DNA from: Bacillota bacterium
Lineage (GTDB): Bacteria; Bacillota; Clostridia; Christensenellales; CAG-138
Length of the DNA: 62,529 bases
Assembly: GCA_023395595.1 (NCBI GenBank)
Contig: JAEWYO010000028.1
Span: 1-62,529, forward strand
Direction: 5' to 3'
The notes beneath the pieces were generated by a model that saw nothing but the letters and a program-made list of their open reading frames with translations, had not been told where the DNA came from and ran no database searches. The position numbers were made by a program, and so were the translations under genes. Below are positions 17,144 to 26,407 of this stretch, one piece after another (the stretch's first letter is position 1; each line of letters begins with the position of its first letter).

Positions 17144-18331
17144 TTATCCGCGCCCTTCTAGATATGCTTTTGCCTTTCGTGCAACCACGATCTCCTCGTT
17201 GGTTGCGATGGCGAAGATGCGCACGCTGCCGCCCTCGCCCGTGAGTTCGCAGTCTGGCTTTGCCGTTTCGTTTTTTGTAGGATCGAGCGAAACGCCCATG
17301 AACGCGAGGCCTTCGAGCGCTTTTCTACGCACGAGTGCGCTGTTTTCGCCGATTCCGCCCGCAAACGAAATCGCGTCCACCCCGCCCATCGCCGCGGCAT
17401 AGGCGCCGATCTGCTTTTGAATCTGATAGCAGTAGCTGTCCACGGCGTTCTGCGCGTCCTCGTTGCCCGCCGCGGCCGCCGCCTCCACGTCCCGTAGGTC
17501 GTTGGAAACGCCGCTCATACCGAGCAGCCCGCTCTCTTTGTTGAGCATGGTTTCGATCTGATCCAGGGTATAGCCGAAATCCTTCATCAAATAGATCGGA
17601 ATATACGGATCGATGTCCCCGCAGCGGTTGTTGTGCATGATGCCGCATTGCAGCGAAAGACCGAGGTTGGTATCGATCGACTTGCCGTTGACCACGGCGC
17701 AGAGCGACCCGCTGCCGCCCAGATGGCACGAGATCAGCTTGTAATCGCTGCGTTCCATGAACTCCGTCGTGCGCATGGTCACATATTCGTGCGACGCGCC
17801 GTGGAAGCCGTAGCGGCGAATTGCGTGCTCTTTGTTCAGCGCAATCGGTACGGAATAGAGATACGCCTTTGGCGGCATCGTCGCGTGAAAGCCGGTTTCA
17901 AACGAGCCGATCATCGGCGTAGCGGGCAGCACCTGCTGAAACTGGCGAATCGCGGCGATATACGGAGGATTGTGGCTCGGCGCAACGGTGTTGAACGCCG
18001 CCATCGCCGAAAGCACGGTTTCATCGAGTCGTTGCACGCCTGTCACGCCCTTTGCATGCACCACCTTGAAGGCAACACAGTCCAGCGCTTCCATACGCTC
18101 CAGCGCCCGGGTAAGCAGCGCCGCCTGCATCAGCTGGATGCCAGTTGCATAGTCGGGAATCGGCAGTGTCTGCTTGACCGCCTCCGCGCCCGCATCCTTA
18201 TGCGTCCATGCACCCGCCTGTGTGCCGACACGCTCCATCCTTCCTTCGGCAAGGGTTTGCTCGCCGGAGGAAAGGTCAAACAGGCGATATTTGAGTGAGG
18301 TACTGCCAACGTTGCAAACGAGTATCTTCAT
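17144..18331 (-). CDS. ackA: Acetate kinase
   Basis: Interconverts acetyl phosphate plus ADP and acetate plus ATP. The ASKHA phosphate-1 motif is VCNVGSTSLKY (residues 4-14), a slight variant of the usual NxGSSSxK. RYGFHGASHEYV (about residues 173-184) is the family signature, followed by SCHLGGSGSLCAV and, late, SFAGGIGENSALVR. Length 395 is normal. It stands without the usual pta partner in this window. GAGAAGC upstream of the ATG is a weak ribosome binding site. Confidence 0.93.
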   Translation of the reverse strand: MKILVCNVGSTSLKYRLFDLSSGEQTLAEGRMERVGTQAGAWTHKDAGAEAVKQTLPIPDYATGIQLMQAALLTRALERMEALDCVAFKVVHAKGVTGVQRLDETVLSAMAAFNTVAPSHNPPYIAAIRQFQQVLPATPMIGSFETGFHATMPPKAYLYSVPIALNKEHAIRRYGFHGASHEYVTMRTTEFMERSDYKLISCHLGGSGSLCAVVNGKSIDTNLGLSLQCGIMHNNRCGDIDPYIPIYLMKDFGYTLDQIETMLNKESGLLGMSGVSNDLRDVEAAAAAGNEDAQNAVDSYCYQIQKQIGAYAAAMGGVDAISFAGGIGENSALVRRKALEGLAFMGVSLDPTKNETAKPDCELTGEGGSVRIFAIATNEEIVVARKAKAYLEGRG

Positions 18332-18385
18332 AGTGCTTCTCCTTTTCAGGATACAGTGATGCGTAAACCTTCTTGTTTCATGATT

Positions 18386-18928
18386 TTATCGTTCAAGTTC
18401 GCCGCGAAACAGCAGCGCGCCAAAGTAAGTCACTGTATTCTTGCCCCCCAGATAGGGCAGTCCGGCAAGCCGAGATAGCGCAACAACATCCACACCCGCC
18501 GCCTCCAACGGAACCACGGCACGGTCGGGATGGCGGCATGGTTCGTTCTTCTTCTTTGCGCAGGTTTTGCATCCGCCGCATGCGCCCGCGCCGAGCAGCA
18601 GACAATCGATGCCGTCTTTTTCCGCTGCATGGCGCAAGCGGGCGATCAGGCGGTTGTGCTTGCGCGCCGCGTGCTGCATGCCCTCAATGTCAAATGAATC
18701 CGTGATTGCATGCACGGTTTGAAATACCATCGCACGCTCATACGATTGCGCTCTGTCCATCCATCCGTGTATGTCTCCGACATCCGGCGGGCACATCCAG
18801 CACGCGCCGTAAAACCCGCAGGCGTTTTGTTCACAGAGCGCATGAAACGCGGGGTCAAAACGAATCTCCCCCGTGTGCACAATGGCAAACGCCCTTGCGT
18901 GTTTTTCGAGCAGTTTTTGGATGCGCAT
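18386..18928 (-). CDS. DUF2284 predicted metal-binding protein
   Basis: A 180-residue cysteine-rich protein of the DUF2284 family. Cysteines occur in ALCEQNACGFYGACWMCPP (about residues 30-48) and in LGAGACGGCKTCAKKKNEPC (about 112-131), an arrangement suggesting metal or Fe-S binding. Function is unknown. It lies 18 bases downstream of the nitroreductase gene on the same strand, so the two may be cotranscribed. Confidence 0.85.
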   Translation of the reverse strand: MRIQKLLEKHARAFAIVHTGEIRFDPAFHALCEQNACGFYGACWMCPPDVGDIHGWMDRAQSYERAMVFQTVHAITDSFDIEGMQHAARKHNRLIARLRHAAEKDGIDCLLLGAGACGGCKTCAKKKNEPCRHPDRAVVPLEAAGVDVVALSRLAGLPYLGGKNTVTYFGALLFRGELER

Positions 18929-18946
18929 ATGCTGACGAAGCGACTC

Positions 18947-19465
18947 TTAGACGCGGACGATATAGTTTGCTTTGCGCGGGACGGGTTCCGGCGCAGGACC
19001 GGACGGATATCCCAGGATCACCTGGCCAATGCCCTCATAGTCCCCTGCGATGCCCCATTTCTCCAGTAGCGCTTTTCCTTCCTCACTCTCAAACATCTCC
19101 TGCGCACGGTGAATCCAGCAGGAGCCAAGCCCGACCGCGTGCGCCGCGTTGACCAGCGTGGTCATCACCGCCGCGCCGTCGAGCAGATAGGTTCTGCGCG
19201 TGCGCTCCGCGAGGACAACGAGCACCGTCGGCGCGCCGTAGTACGGATCGCTATCGTTGCCGAGTACCCGTGCGTTCATGCGCGAAAGTTGCTTGACCGT
19301 TGCGGGGTCTTGTACGGCGACGATAATCGGCGTTTGCTTGCCGCCGCCGGTCGGCGCATAGGTGCCCGCCTCAAGCACCTGCTCCAGCAGCTCTGGTTCG
19401 ACTTGCTTGGGTAAATATGTGCGGATGCTCCGCCGTGTTTTCAGGTTGTTCAGCGCTTCGTGCAT
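18947..19465 (-). CDS. Nitroreductase family protein
   Basis: A 172-residue flavoprotein-type oxidoreductase. The FMN-binding start is NNLKTRRSIRTYLPKQVE (residues 7-24), followed by APTGGGKQTPIIVAV and, in the middle, AVGLGSCWIHRAQEMFE. The C-terminus has GYPSGPAPEPVPRKANY, typical of the short nitroreductases. Substrate is unknown. The ATG at 19465 has AGGAGG eight bases upstream. A longer in-frame reading to 19621 overlaps the neighbouring gene and is rejected. Confidence 0.9.
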   Translation of the reverse strand: MHEALNNLKTRRSIRTYLPKQVEPELLEQVLEAGTYAPTGGGKQTPIIVAVQDPATVKQLSRMNARVLGNDSDPYYGAPTVLVVLAERTRRTYLLDGAAVMTTLVNAAHAVGLGSCWIHRAQEMFESEEGKALLEKWGIAGDYEGIGQVILGYPSGPAPEPVPRKANYIVRV

Positions 19466-19503
19466 TGTGTTTTCCTCCTGTGTGCCATTTCGTTCCCTGC
19501 GGG

Positions 19504-21066
19504 TCAATTGTTGCGTTTGTTCTGCGCGAAAAGTTCCGCATGTGTCTCGCGTGTAAAATACGTCAGCGTGCCCTGGATGCGACGCAGGAGCGAAAGCGGC
19601 TGCTCCACGTTGTTTGCCCAAGTCAACCCAAGGCGATGATACAGGTCATAATGCGGCTTGAGCCGCTGTAAAAACCCTACATATCCCCTGTTTGCCCGCG
19701 CGGTCCAGCCCGTCTCCGCCGTTGCGGCAAGACGCGGTAACGTGTTGAAAAACAGCTTCTCTTCCGTATCCACCCATTCCGTCCAGATGGCAGCCTCCAC
19801 ACCGAGGATGTTTTTTTCGTTCGCTTGCCTGAGCCCGCGCAGCGTCGCGCGATAGTCATAGGTTTTCTTCAGCGGGGTCATGGCGTAAGGGTAATCGTAA
19901 TAGGTATACAGATACGGGCTCAAAATCGCCTGCCCGCCCGCGTTGACGCGGCGAGTGGTGCGCGTCTGCGTCTCCAAAAACCACGGCGTCCAATATTGGC
20001 TGACGGCATCTTGCGAGAGGGTTTTACACAGCCCGTCGTTCCAGACGATGGCTTTCCTGCCGCGCGATTTCAAGTGCTCGATCACGCGGTTGAGCAAATA
20101 TCCCTGCAACTCACGCTCATTCGCCAAACCATGCTCCCGCATGGTCTGCTGGCAGCGTTCGCAGCGCTTCCATTCACTCTTGACCGCCTCGTCCCCGCCG
20201 ATGTGGATGTATTCAAACGGAAACACTTCCAGCGCCTCATCGAGCAGCGAAAACAGAAAATCATATGTTCTCTCACTGCCCGCGCAGAAGAGCTTCTTCG
20301 AAAAATCTGTCACGCCAAAGCGCGTTGCCACCTCGGCGGGTTCGTTCACACACGCAAGTTCAGGATATGCCGCAATGATCGAGAGCGCATGCCCCGGCAT
20401 ATCGATTTCAGGTACGATCTCGATCCCGCGTGCCTTGGCATATCGCACCAGCTCGCGCAGCTCCGCCTTGGTATAATATCCACCGTGGGGAACCCCGTCT
20501 GCGCCCGCATTGTCCGCGTGTTTCTTGACCGTACTCGTTCGAAAGGAGCCCACGCTGTCGAGCCGCGGGAAGCGTTCGCTTTCCATGCGAAAGCCCTGAT
20601 CCTCGGTCAAATGCAGATGCAAGCGGTTATATTTATAGTAGGCAAGCAGATCGACGACGGACTTGACCGTACGCATCGGGAAAAAGTGCCGGCAAATATC
20701 GAACAAAAACCCGCGCCAGGGCTTCTCCGGCGCGTCGTCAATCGCGCAATATGGCAGTTGCCCGCCGTGCTCTGCGCAAAGCTGGGCAATTGTTGCCGCG
20801 GCATACACCGCACCCGCGACATCGCCCGCTTCGACAAAGACACCGTTTCCGTCGGCAAGAATGCGGTATTGCTCCGCATCCAATGCCGGATTCTGGCGAA
20901 AGCCAGCAACAGTACCCCCCATAGCAGGCGATGCTTCGCCAAGTGAAAGCATCGCAAGCACGCCTTCCTTGGCATGCTCCAACGCGGTATCAAAGGCCGC
21001 CTGTGTGCGGTTGAGCGTGAGGGTTCCTTGCAGCAGTCTTTGCTGTCTGGCCTGCGGGATTGGCAT
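19504..21066 (-). CDS. Beta-N-acetylhexosaminidase, GH20
   Basis: Releases terminal N-acetylglucosamine or N-acetylgalactosamine from glycans by substrate-assisted catalysis. A GH20b-like N-terminal domain (about residues 1-115) precedes the barrel. The catalytic Asp-Glu pair is in HIGGDEAVKSEW (about residues 292-293). EDQGFRMESERFP and EIDMPGHA are further family marks. No signal peptide is seen, so action on imported oligosaccharides is likely. Length 520. GGAGGA lies eight bases before the ATG. It diverges from the PIG-L gene. Confidence 0.92.
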   Translation of the reverse strand: MPIPQARQQRLLQGTLTLNRTQAAFDTALEHAKEGVLAMLSLGEASPAMGGTVAGFRQNPALDAEQYRILADGNGVFVEAGDVAGAVYAAATIAQLCAEHGGQLPYCAIDDAPEKPWRGFLFDICRHFFPMRTVKSVVDLLAYYKYNRLHLHLTEDQGFRMESERFPRLDSVGSFRTSTVKKHADNAGADGVPHGGYYTKAELRELVRYAKARGIEIVPEIDMPGHALSIIAAYPELACVNEPAEVATRFGVTDFSKKLFCAGSERTYDFLFSLLDEALEVFPFEYIHIGGDEAVKSEWKRCERCQQTMREHGLANERELQGYLLNRVIEHLKSRGRKAIVWNDGLCKTLSQDAVSQYWTPWFLETQTRTTRRVNAGGQAILSPYLYTYYDYPYAMTPLKKTYDYRATLRGLRQANEKNILGVEAAIWTEWVDTEEKLFFNTLPRLAATAETGWTARANRGYVGFLQRLKPHYDLYHRLGLTWANNVEQPLSLLRRIQGTLTYFTRETHAELFAQNKRNN

Positions 21067-21218
21067 GGTACGTGTCCTCCTGGCATCTGATTGCAAAACA
21101 ATCATTTGTTCCATTCAAATTTTATTATAACCCGTTGCAAGCCTTACGGCAACGCCGCGCAAGTGGTATACTGGTGTCGGTTTGCACGTCTACGCTTCGA
21201 TACGGGAGGATTTGTCTT

Positions 21219-21983
21219 ATGTTCAACGCAATTTTACGGCGCGTCGCGCCAATTCCCAGGCTCGACTCGTTTGAGCGCTATCTCTTCATCGGTCCGCATC
21301 CGGACGACATCGAGGTCGCCTGCGCACCGAGTGTGCGCGCGCTGACACAGTCGGGCAAGCACGTTTCGTTCCTGATCGTAACCGACGGGCGCATGGGGGC
21401 AATCGATCCCGCACTGTATGGCGACGCGCTGGTGCAGATTCGCCAAAACGAAGCGCTGTCCTCCGCGAAGCTGCTCGGAGTGACGGACGTAACGTTTCTC
21501 CCATTTCACGACGGCGGGTTGTACCCCATGGAGGATGCGGGTTGCGAAATTGCCAAGGCGATTGTCCGTCTCAAACCGGATGTCGTGTTTGCGCCCGATC
21601 CAAACGTGATCAGTGAGTGCCACATCGACCACATCAAGACAGGCCTTGCCGCGAAGATGAGCATGAACATGGCGCCGTTTGAGAGTGTGATGAAGAGCAT
21701 CGATTCCTCCGGCAGCCACGCGGTGAAGGCATTGGCTTTCTATTATTCAGATAAGCCGAACACCTATCTGGGCGTGAAGAAGACCTTCTCTGCGCGCGCG
21801 GAAGCGCTTGCCTGCCACAAAAGTCAGTTTGACGAGAAGATGGTCGCGGACATCTGCATGTATTTCAAGCTCCGCTCGATCCGGTTGGGGTTGCGCAAAT
21901 GCATGGGTCTTGCCGACGGCTACCGCACGCTCTCGCCGACGCATATGCACTGCTTCCCGGAAGCCAGCGAGTGGTTGAGGTAG
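21219..21983 (+). CDS. PIG-L family deacetylase
   Basis: A 254-residue zinc-dependent deacetylase of the LmbE/PIG-L fold, which usually removes acetyl groups from N-acetylglucosamine-type substrates. The motif GPHPDDIEVAC (about residues 26-36) supplies His and Asp ligands, and ECHIDHIKTG (about 133-142) the distal His. LIVTDGRMG is also typical. GGGAGGA precedes the ATG. The adjacent GH20 gene and GPH carrier suggest an amino-sugar context, but the substrate is not shown. Confidence 0.9.
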   Translation: MFNAILRRVAPIPRLDSFERYLFIGPHPDDIEVACAPSVRALTQSGKHVSFLIVTDGRMGAIDPALYGDALVQIRQNEALSSAKLLGVTDVTFLPFHDGGLYPMEDAGCEIAKAIVRLKPDVVFAPDPNVISECHIDHIKTGLAAKMSMNMAPFESVMKSIDSSGSHAVKALAFYYSDKPNTYLGVKKTFSARAEALACHKSQFDEKMVADICMYFKLRSIRLGLRKCMGLADGYRTLSPTHMHCFPEASEWLR

Positions 21984-22071
21984 TTTTTTTATAAACTACC
22001 TGCACATGCATGATTCCCAGAAGCAAGCGAGTGGGCGAGATAAATTTTCATCAACCTAGAAACACAGAAAC

Positions 22072-22104
22072 AAACGCGCCGAATTTTCATCGGCGCGTTT
22101 ATCG
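22072..22104. terminator. Bidirectional terminator between PIG-L and GPH transporter genes
   Basis: AAACGCGCCGA (22072-22082) and TCGGCGCGTTT (22090-22100) form an eleven-base stem between converging genes. Confidence 0.85.
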
Positions 22105-22122
22105 TCTCTCGTCATATTGGAG

Positions 22123-23958
22123 CTATGAAAGAGAGCTCTCCTCTTCTTTGCGGCTGTTGATCTCTACCATCATCTGATCATAATAGCATTCGTCGATGAT
22201 GAATTTCTTTCTTTGAATCCAGAGCGAAATCACGAGCAGCAGTGCAGGCAGCAATGTTGCCGCAAGCCGCACCCAAACGCGCATGGTCAGCGTCCGCTGA
22301 TCGCGGAAATGAAGGTTTGCCGCGCTCTCTTCACCGCTCTTGAGATCGTCAATCTTGATCGAGAACGTTCCGTTTGCAGCAGTGATCGTGTTCGCGTCAA
22401 ACGCGCCGAGTCTGCCAATTTCCTTCACGCTGCCTTTTGCGTCGGTCACGATGACCATCGCGTCGCTCAGCGCGGGCACATATTCCGGGTCGAGCTGGAA
22501 TTTGCTGACGACATCGTCCGCCGCAATCCGCGCGCCGACCGCTTGAGCCGCCGCCTTATACTCCGGTGTACCGGCCTTTAGCCCATCGTATTCCTTCAAA
22601 TAATCCTGCACCTGCGTGATGTAGTACGCCTGATCCGCAGGGCTGTGTCTATCGAAGAAGTCGCGCTGTGTTTCCAGCGTGCTGATCGACTGGCTTAGCA
22701 GGAACGTACCGGAGATGGTGAGCACCAGTGTCACGATGAGGGTATGCATTGCAGCGGCAAACTTTGCCATAAACGGGCGCAGCGTAGAGACCACGGCCTC
22801 GTTGCGCTCGCCATATTTATAGTCGTTGTATTCCACACAGTTTGCCATGTTGATGATACTGCTCATGTAAAACAGCGACTGACCGGCGGAGACCATCACG
22901 CAAAACGCGCACAGCAGCGCAATGTTGAACGGCAAGACGGGTGTCCAGCCCATCATTGCGATGAGCGCATAACCGATTACTGCCACAAGAATGCTCGTGT
23001 TTTGCAGGCGGTTTCTGCCGAGTTTATTGACCAGCGCGGGATACAGCGCGTTGACCGCGACCATGGTCACGCCGTATGCCACGACAACGTAGAAATAGAG
23101 CGTACCGTTGTAGCCAATCTCCATATAGAGCAGGTTTGCGATGAGTGCAATGATCAATGTGCTGCCGATGTTGTAGAAGAGCATCGAAAGCGTCATCCAG
23201 AGCACCTGGTCGTTGCGCACGATCGTCTTCCACATCTTCTTAAGTGAGATGTTTTCGGAATTCTCCACCTTGCGGCGCGGCGGCTCCTTGACCATGAAGA
23301 ATAACATCAGCTGGCATCCGATAAAGACAGCAGCAATGAGAATCGAAACGAAACGATATCCCGTACGCATGTCGCCAACCGTCACTTGCGGGATGATGCC
23401 CTGCGCCAGAATTGCGCCGACGCCTGCAAAGAGCACGGTGAGCGTGGTGATGGAGTTTCGCTCTTCCTTCACGCTCGAAAGGCTTGGCAGCATCGCCCAA
23501 TAACCGATGTCGTTCATAGTAAACGTGGATTCCCAGAGCAGGTACATAATCGTCATAAAGACGACGAAACGCCAACCGGGGATACTCTGCACGTTGAACA
23601 TCACGATGATGACCAGACCGCAAAGAATCGCGCCAAGCAGAATCCACGGACGGAATTTTCCGTTTTTGAAGTGCGATCCTTCGATGATTGCGCCCATCAG
23701 CGGGTCGTTCAGCGCGTCCCAAACGCGGCCGCCTACGCCGATGATCAGGCTCAGCGTCGTGAACTGCGCGAGCGTGAGCGAAACGCCAAACTGAATGTAG
23801 ATCAGCAAGAACGTATCGATCAATGTGTAGCTCATGTCGCGTCCGATCCCGCTGACGGAATAGAACCACTTGTTGCGGTTGAAGGTTTTTTTACGTTGCA
23901 GCTCGGCGGCGGATTTTTCGTCCGGCGCGGCAGCCTCTGTTGCTACCTTTTTCTCCAT
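22123..23958 (-). CDS. GPH-family (glycoside/pentoside/hexuronide) sugar transporter with large insert
   Basis: A 611-residue cation-coupled sugar carrier of the MFS-related GPH family. It shows FNRNKWFYSVSGIGRDMSYT near residue 25, GRVWDALNDPLMG (about 75) and the FRPWILLGA loop, then eleven or twelve membrane helices. GPH proteins are usually about 450-500 residues. Here about 140 hydrophilic residues (about 425-565, from LETQRDFFDRHS to LHFRDQRTL) lie between the last two helices. The start is the ATG at 23958; upstream in-frame sequence is not family-like. Substrate is unknown. Confidence 0.88.
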   Translation of the reverse strand: MEKKVATEAAAPDEKSAAELQRKKTFNRNKWFYSVSGIGRDMSYTLIDTFLLIYIQFGVSLTLAQFTTLSLIIGVGGRVWDALNDPLMGAIIEGSHFKNGKFRPWILLGAILCGLVIIVMFNVQSIPGWRFVVFMTIMYLLWESTFTMNDIGYWAMLPSLSSVKEERNSITTLTVLFAGVGAILAQGIIPQVTVGDMRTGYRFVSILIAAVFIGCQLMLFFMVKEPPRRKVENSENISLKKMWKTIVRNDQVLWMTLSMLFYNIGSTLIIALIANLLYMEIGYNGTLYFYVVVAYGVTMVAVNALYPALVNKLGRNRLQNTSILVAVIGYALIAMMGWTPVLPFNIALLCAFCVMVSAGQSLFYMSSIINMANCVEYNDYKYGERNEAVVSTLRPFMAKFAAAMHTLIVTLVLTISGTFLLSQSISTLETQRDFFDRHSPADQAYYITQVQDYLKEYDGLKAGTPEYKAAAQAVGARIAADDVVSKFQLDPEYVPALSDAMVIVTDAKGSVKEIGRLGAFDANTITAANGTFSIKIDDLKSGEESAANLHFRDQRTLTMRVWVRLAATLLPALLLVISLWIQRKKFIIDECYYDQMMVEINSRKEEESSLS

Positions 23959-24107
23959 TTTTGATTGCTCCCGTCCCAAAGAATTGCACAAAAGATTGGC
24001 TGGTTCGGTCAGGCGACCGCCCGAAAGACAGCGTATCACACTCTGTTCACAATGACAATGGGCTTTGATGATTCTGTATAGTCTGTTCAAATTTTCGAAT
24101 CCGGGGT

Positions 24108-24133
24108 AAAAAAAAGAGGCGGTTTCCCGCCTC
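24108..24133 (-). terminator. Terminator after dapF
   Basis: GAGGCGG (24116-24122) and CCGCCTC (24127-24133) form a seven-base stem, followed on the minus strand by eight T residues. Confidence 0.9.
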
Positions 24134-24138
24134 AATTA

Positions 24139-24963
24139 TTAGACATGAATCTCTCCCGTAAAGACGATCTCGGCGGGTCCCGTCATGTAGACGTGGTTGT
24201 CCTCCGCCCAGTTGATGTGCAGTGTGCCAAGTTCGATCTGGATATCCACACTACGCTCCGTCTTGCCGTTGAGATAGCTCGCAACCGCAACCGAGCAGGC
24301 GCCCGTGCCGCAGGCAAGCGTAGGTCCGCAGCCGCGTTCAAACGTGCGCATCACGAGCGTATGTTCGTCCACCACCTTGGCAAAGTTGACGTTGCTGCGC
24401 TTGGGGAACACGCTTGCGTGCTCGATGTCCCAGCCCATGTTCATCCACTTCTTGTCCGTCGGGTCGTCCACATAGATCAACGTATGCGGCACGCCGACGA
24501 GCACCGTGGTATACCGCAGCGTCTCGCCCTGAATCGTCATCTCACGGTCGATGCAGCGTCCGCTTCCCACAACGGGAATCGCTTCGCACTCCAGCACCGG
24601 TTCACCCATATCGACCGTTACGCCCGTAACCTCACCGTTTTCTAGCACGAGTTTCGGACGCATGATACCCGCAAGCGTCTCCACGCCGAACTCGGTCTTG
24701 GGTACAATCCCTTCCCGAAAAACAAACTTCGCAAAGCAGCGGATGCCGTTTCCGCACATCTCCGCCTCGCTGCCGTCTTCGTTGACAATGCGCATGCGAA
24801 TCTCCGCACGGCCGCTGTTTTCAATGATCAGAAGCCCGTCCGCGCCGATACCGGTCTGCCGGTGGCAAAGCTTTTTCGCCAACGTAGCGTAATCACGCGT
24901 TTGTGTTCTTCCGTCCAGAATGATAAAGTCGTTACCCAGTCCGTGTACTTTTGTAAACTGCAT
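24139..24963 (-). CDS. dapF: Diaminopimelate epimerase
   Basis: Converts LL- to meso-diaminopimelate for lysine and peptidoglycan synthesis, without a cofactor, using two cysteines. These are in MCGNGIRCF (Cys about 70) and ACGTGACSVA (Cys about 218). The N-terminus MQFTKVHGLGNDFIILDG is the family signature. Length 274 is normal. The start is the ATG at 24963, with AAGGAG upstream. It is transcribed toward the GPH gene but separated from it by a terminator. Confidence 0.96.
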   Translation of the reverse strand: MQFTKVHGLGNDFIILDGRTQTRDYATLAKKLCHRQTGIGADGLLIIENSGRAEIRMRIVNEDGSEAEMCGNGIRCFAKFVFREGIVPKTEFGVETLAGIMRPKLVLENGEVTGVTVDMGEPVLECEAIPVVGSGRCIDREMTIQGETLRYTTVLVGVPHTLIYVDDPTDKKWMNMGWDIEHASVFPKRSNVNFAKVVDEHTLVMRTFERGCGPTLACGTGACSVAVASYLNGKTERSVDIQIELGTLHINWAEDNHVYMTGPAEIVFTGEIHV

Positions 24964-25053
24964 CTCTGCGTTTCTCCTTATCGAACGATTCAACCCGAAT
25001 GGTTGGGTCATTGCTTCTGCATGTGGTTGGGTCTGCCGGATTGACCGTTTCGC

Positions 25054-25401
25054 TCAGTCCGCCGCCATGATCTCCACAAATGCTTCGTCGGCATAGCTAC
25101 GAACCGCCGCCTCAAATCGGCGAAAGGCCGATAAAAACTTCTTTGCGTCGGGCGTGAGCTCTGCACCGCCGCCACCTTTGCCACCCGTGACCGAGACCAA
25201 CAGCGCAAACCCAAGGTTCTCCTCCGCGGTCTTGACGATCTTCCATGCCTTGCTATAGGCCATGTCCATCTCGATGGTTGCCTTGCGCAGCGAATGCAAG
25301 CGTTCCACCCGCTCCAGAAGATCCGCAACGCCCGGGCCAAAGCACTTCTCTTCGCCGAAGATACGGACACTGACCTGACAGCGCAGCTGTTTGTTTGGCA
25401 T
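25054..25401 (-). CDS. ModE N-terminal-like winged-helix regulator
   Basis: A 115-residue DNA-binding protein like the N-terminal domain of the molybdate regulator ModE; the C-terminal molybdate-binding (Mop) domains are absent. The recognition region is MDMAYSKAWKIVKTAEENLG (about residues 45-64). It is followed by the family wing (GGKGGGGAELTPDAKKFL). Such short forms are often found near molybdenum or other metal genes, but none are seen here. GGGAGG lies six bases before the ATG at 25401. Confidence 0.85.
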   Translation of the reverse strand: MPNKQLRCQVSVRIFGEEKCFGPGVADLLERVERLHSLRKATIEMDMAYSKAWKIVKTAEENLGFALLVSVTGGKGGGGAELTPDAKKFLSAFRRFEAAVRSYADEAFVEIMAAD

Positions 25402-25701
25402 AGCAGCCTCCCGTTTTGTTATCATAAGACAGATTGGCATCGCAAAACGTGTCATATGCTGAATCCTGTTTCAGCATCGCCGATTCTCGATTCACATATT
25501 TGCCGATATTATAACACACACGCCGTGTCAGGGAAGCGCACGTTGCGGGAAGTTTACATTTTACTGCTTCCATTTCCCGCAGTTCCAGTGTGTTTTTGCG
25601 CATCAATCACATGAATTTCACGAAAAAAACGGATATCCATCTCCCATACAAGGTAAAATTCTGTTGCTTGGGGCCCGCGGTCATTGACAGAGAGAAGCCG
25701 C

Positions 25702-26280
25702 ATGGATAAACTGGCATATATGACACCACCGTATGAAAGCGAAATCCGTGCACAGCTCGCCCGCGTGCTCAGCGGGGCGCTCCGGCAATCGCCGGAACCA
25801 GCGCAAATCCGCCTGCCTGCGCGGGACGCACACGCAAGCTTTCACCCGCCGCGGGGTGTGGATGCATCTGCGCTCACTGCGGAGGATTTCGGTTTGCTCT
25901 ACGGTGCCCCGCTGTTGGAACGCGTCCGACTGGTCAACGGTTGGCTGCTCTTCGATGTTTCGCCCGCATTTTGTTCCGCCTTGGTGGATCACATCTGCCG
26001 CACGCTGCCGGAGCCGGAACCCAAGGACGAGACCCCTGCCATCAACCGCATGCGCGTGCTTGCGCGGCATGGCGGCGCGGGTTGCCCCGATATTCCCGCG
26101 CTACAGCGCGCGCTGATTCTCTCGCTCGTTGCGCATGAGAGCCCCGCCGCCTATCGCAGAGCGGAGGCTGCTGCAATAACGCTCTTTCACACGATCCCCC
26201 CGCGGGATCGGATGGAACCCCTCTCCCGCTGCGGCGCGCTGGGCGGCGCACTTTGGCGGATGCTCACGTATTCCCGTTGA
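25702..26280 (+). CDS. Hypothetical protein
   Basis: A 192-residue soluble protein that I do not recognise. The segment LVNGWLLFDVSPAFCSALVD (about residues 80-99) and the following INRMRVLARHG remind me distantly of arginyl-tRNA synthetase N-terminal and DALR regions, but the match is too weak to use. No membrane helices or signal peptide. I chose the ATG at 25702, with GAGAGA upstream; a TTG at 25684 is an alternative. It appears to stand alone. Confidence 0.6.
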   Translation: MDKLAYMTPPYESEIRAQLARVLSGALRQSPEPAQIRLPARDAHASFHPPRGVDASALTAEDFGLLYGAPLLERVRLVNGWLLFDVSPAFCSALVDHICRTLPEPEPKDETPAINRMRVLARHGGAGCPDIPALQRALILSLVAHESPAAYRRAEAAAITLFHTIPPRDRMEPLSRCGALGGALWRMLTYSR

Positions 26281-26407
26281 GGTATTTGTCGTTTCTCATC
26301 TGGCACCAAACTCGATTCTAGAATTTCGCCGATGAAACCAAAGACGCTTTCTCGACGAACCTGCAATAGGCGCAGGGTTATTTTCATATAAAGGAGAATT
26401 TGATCTT

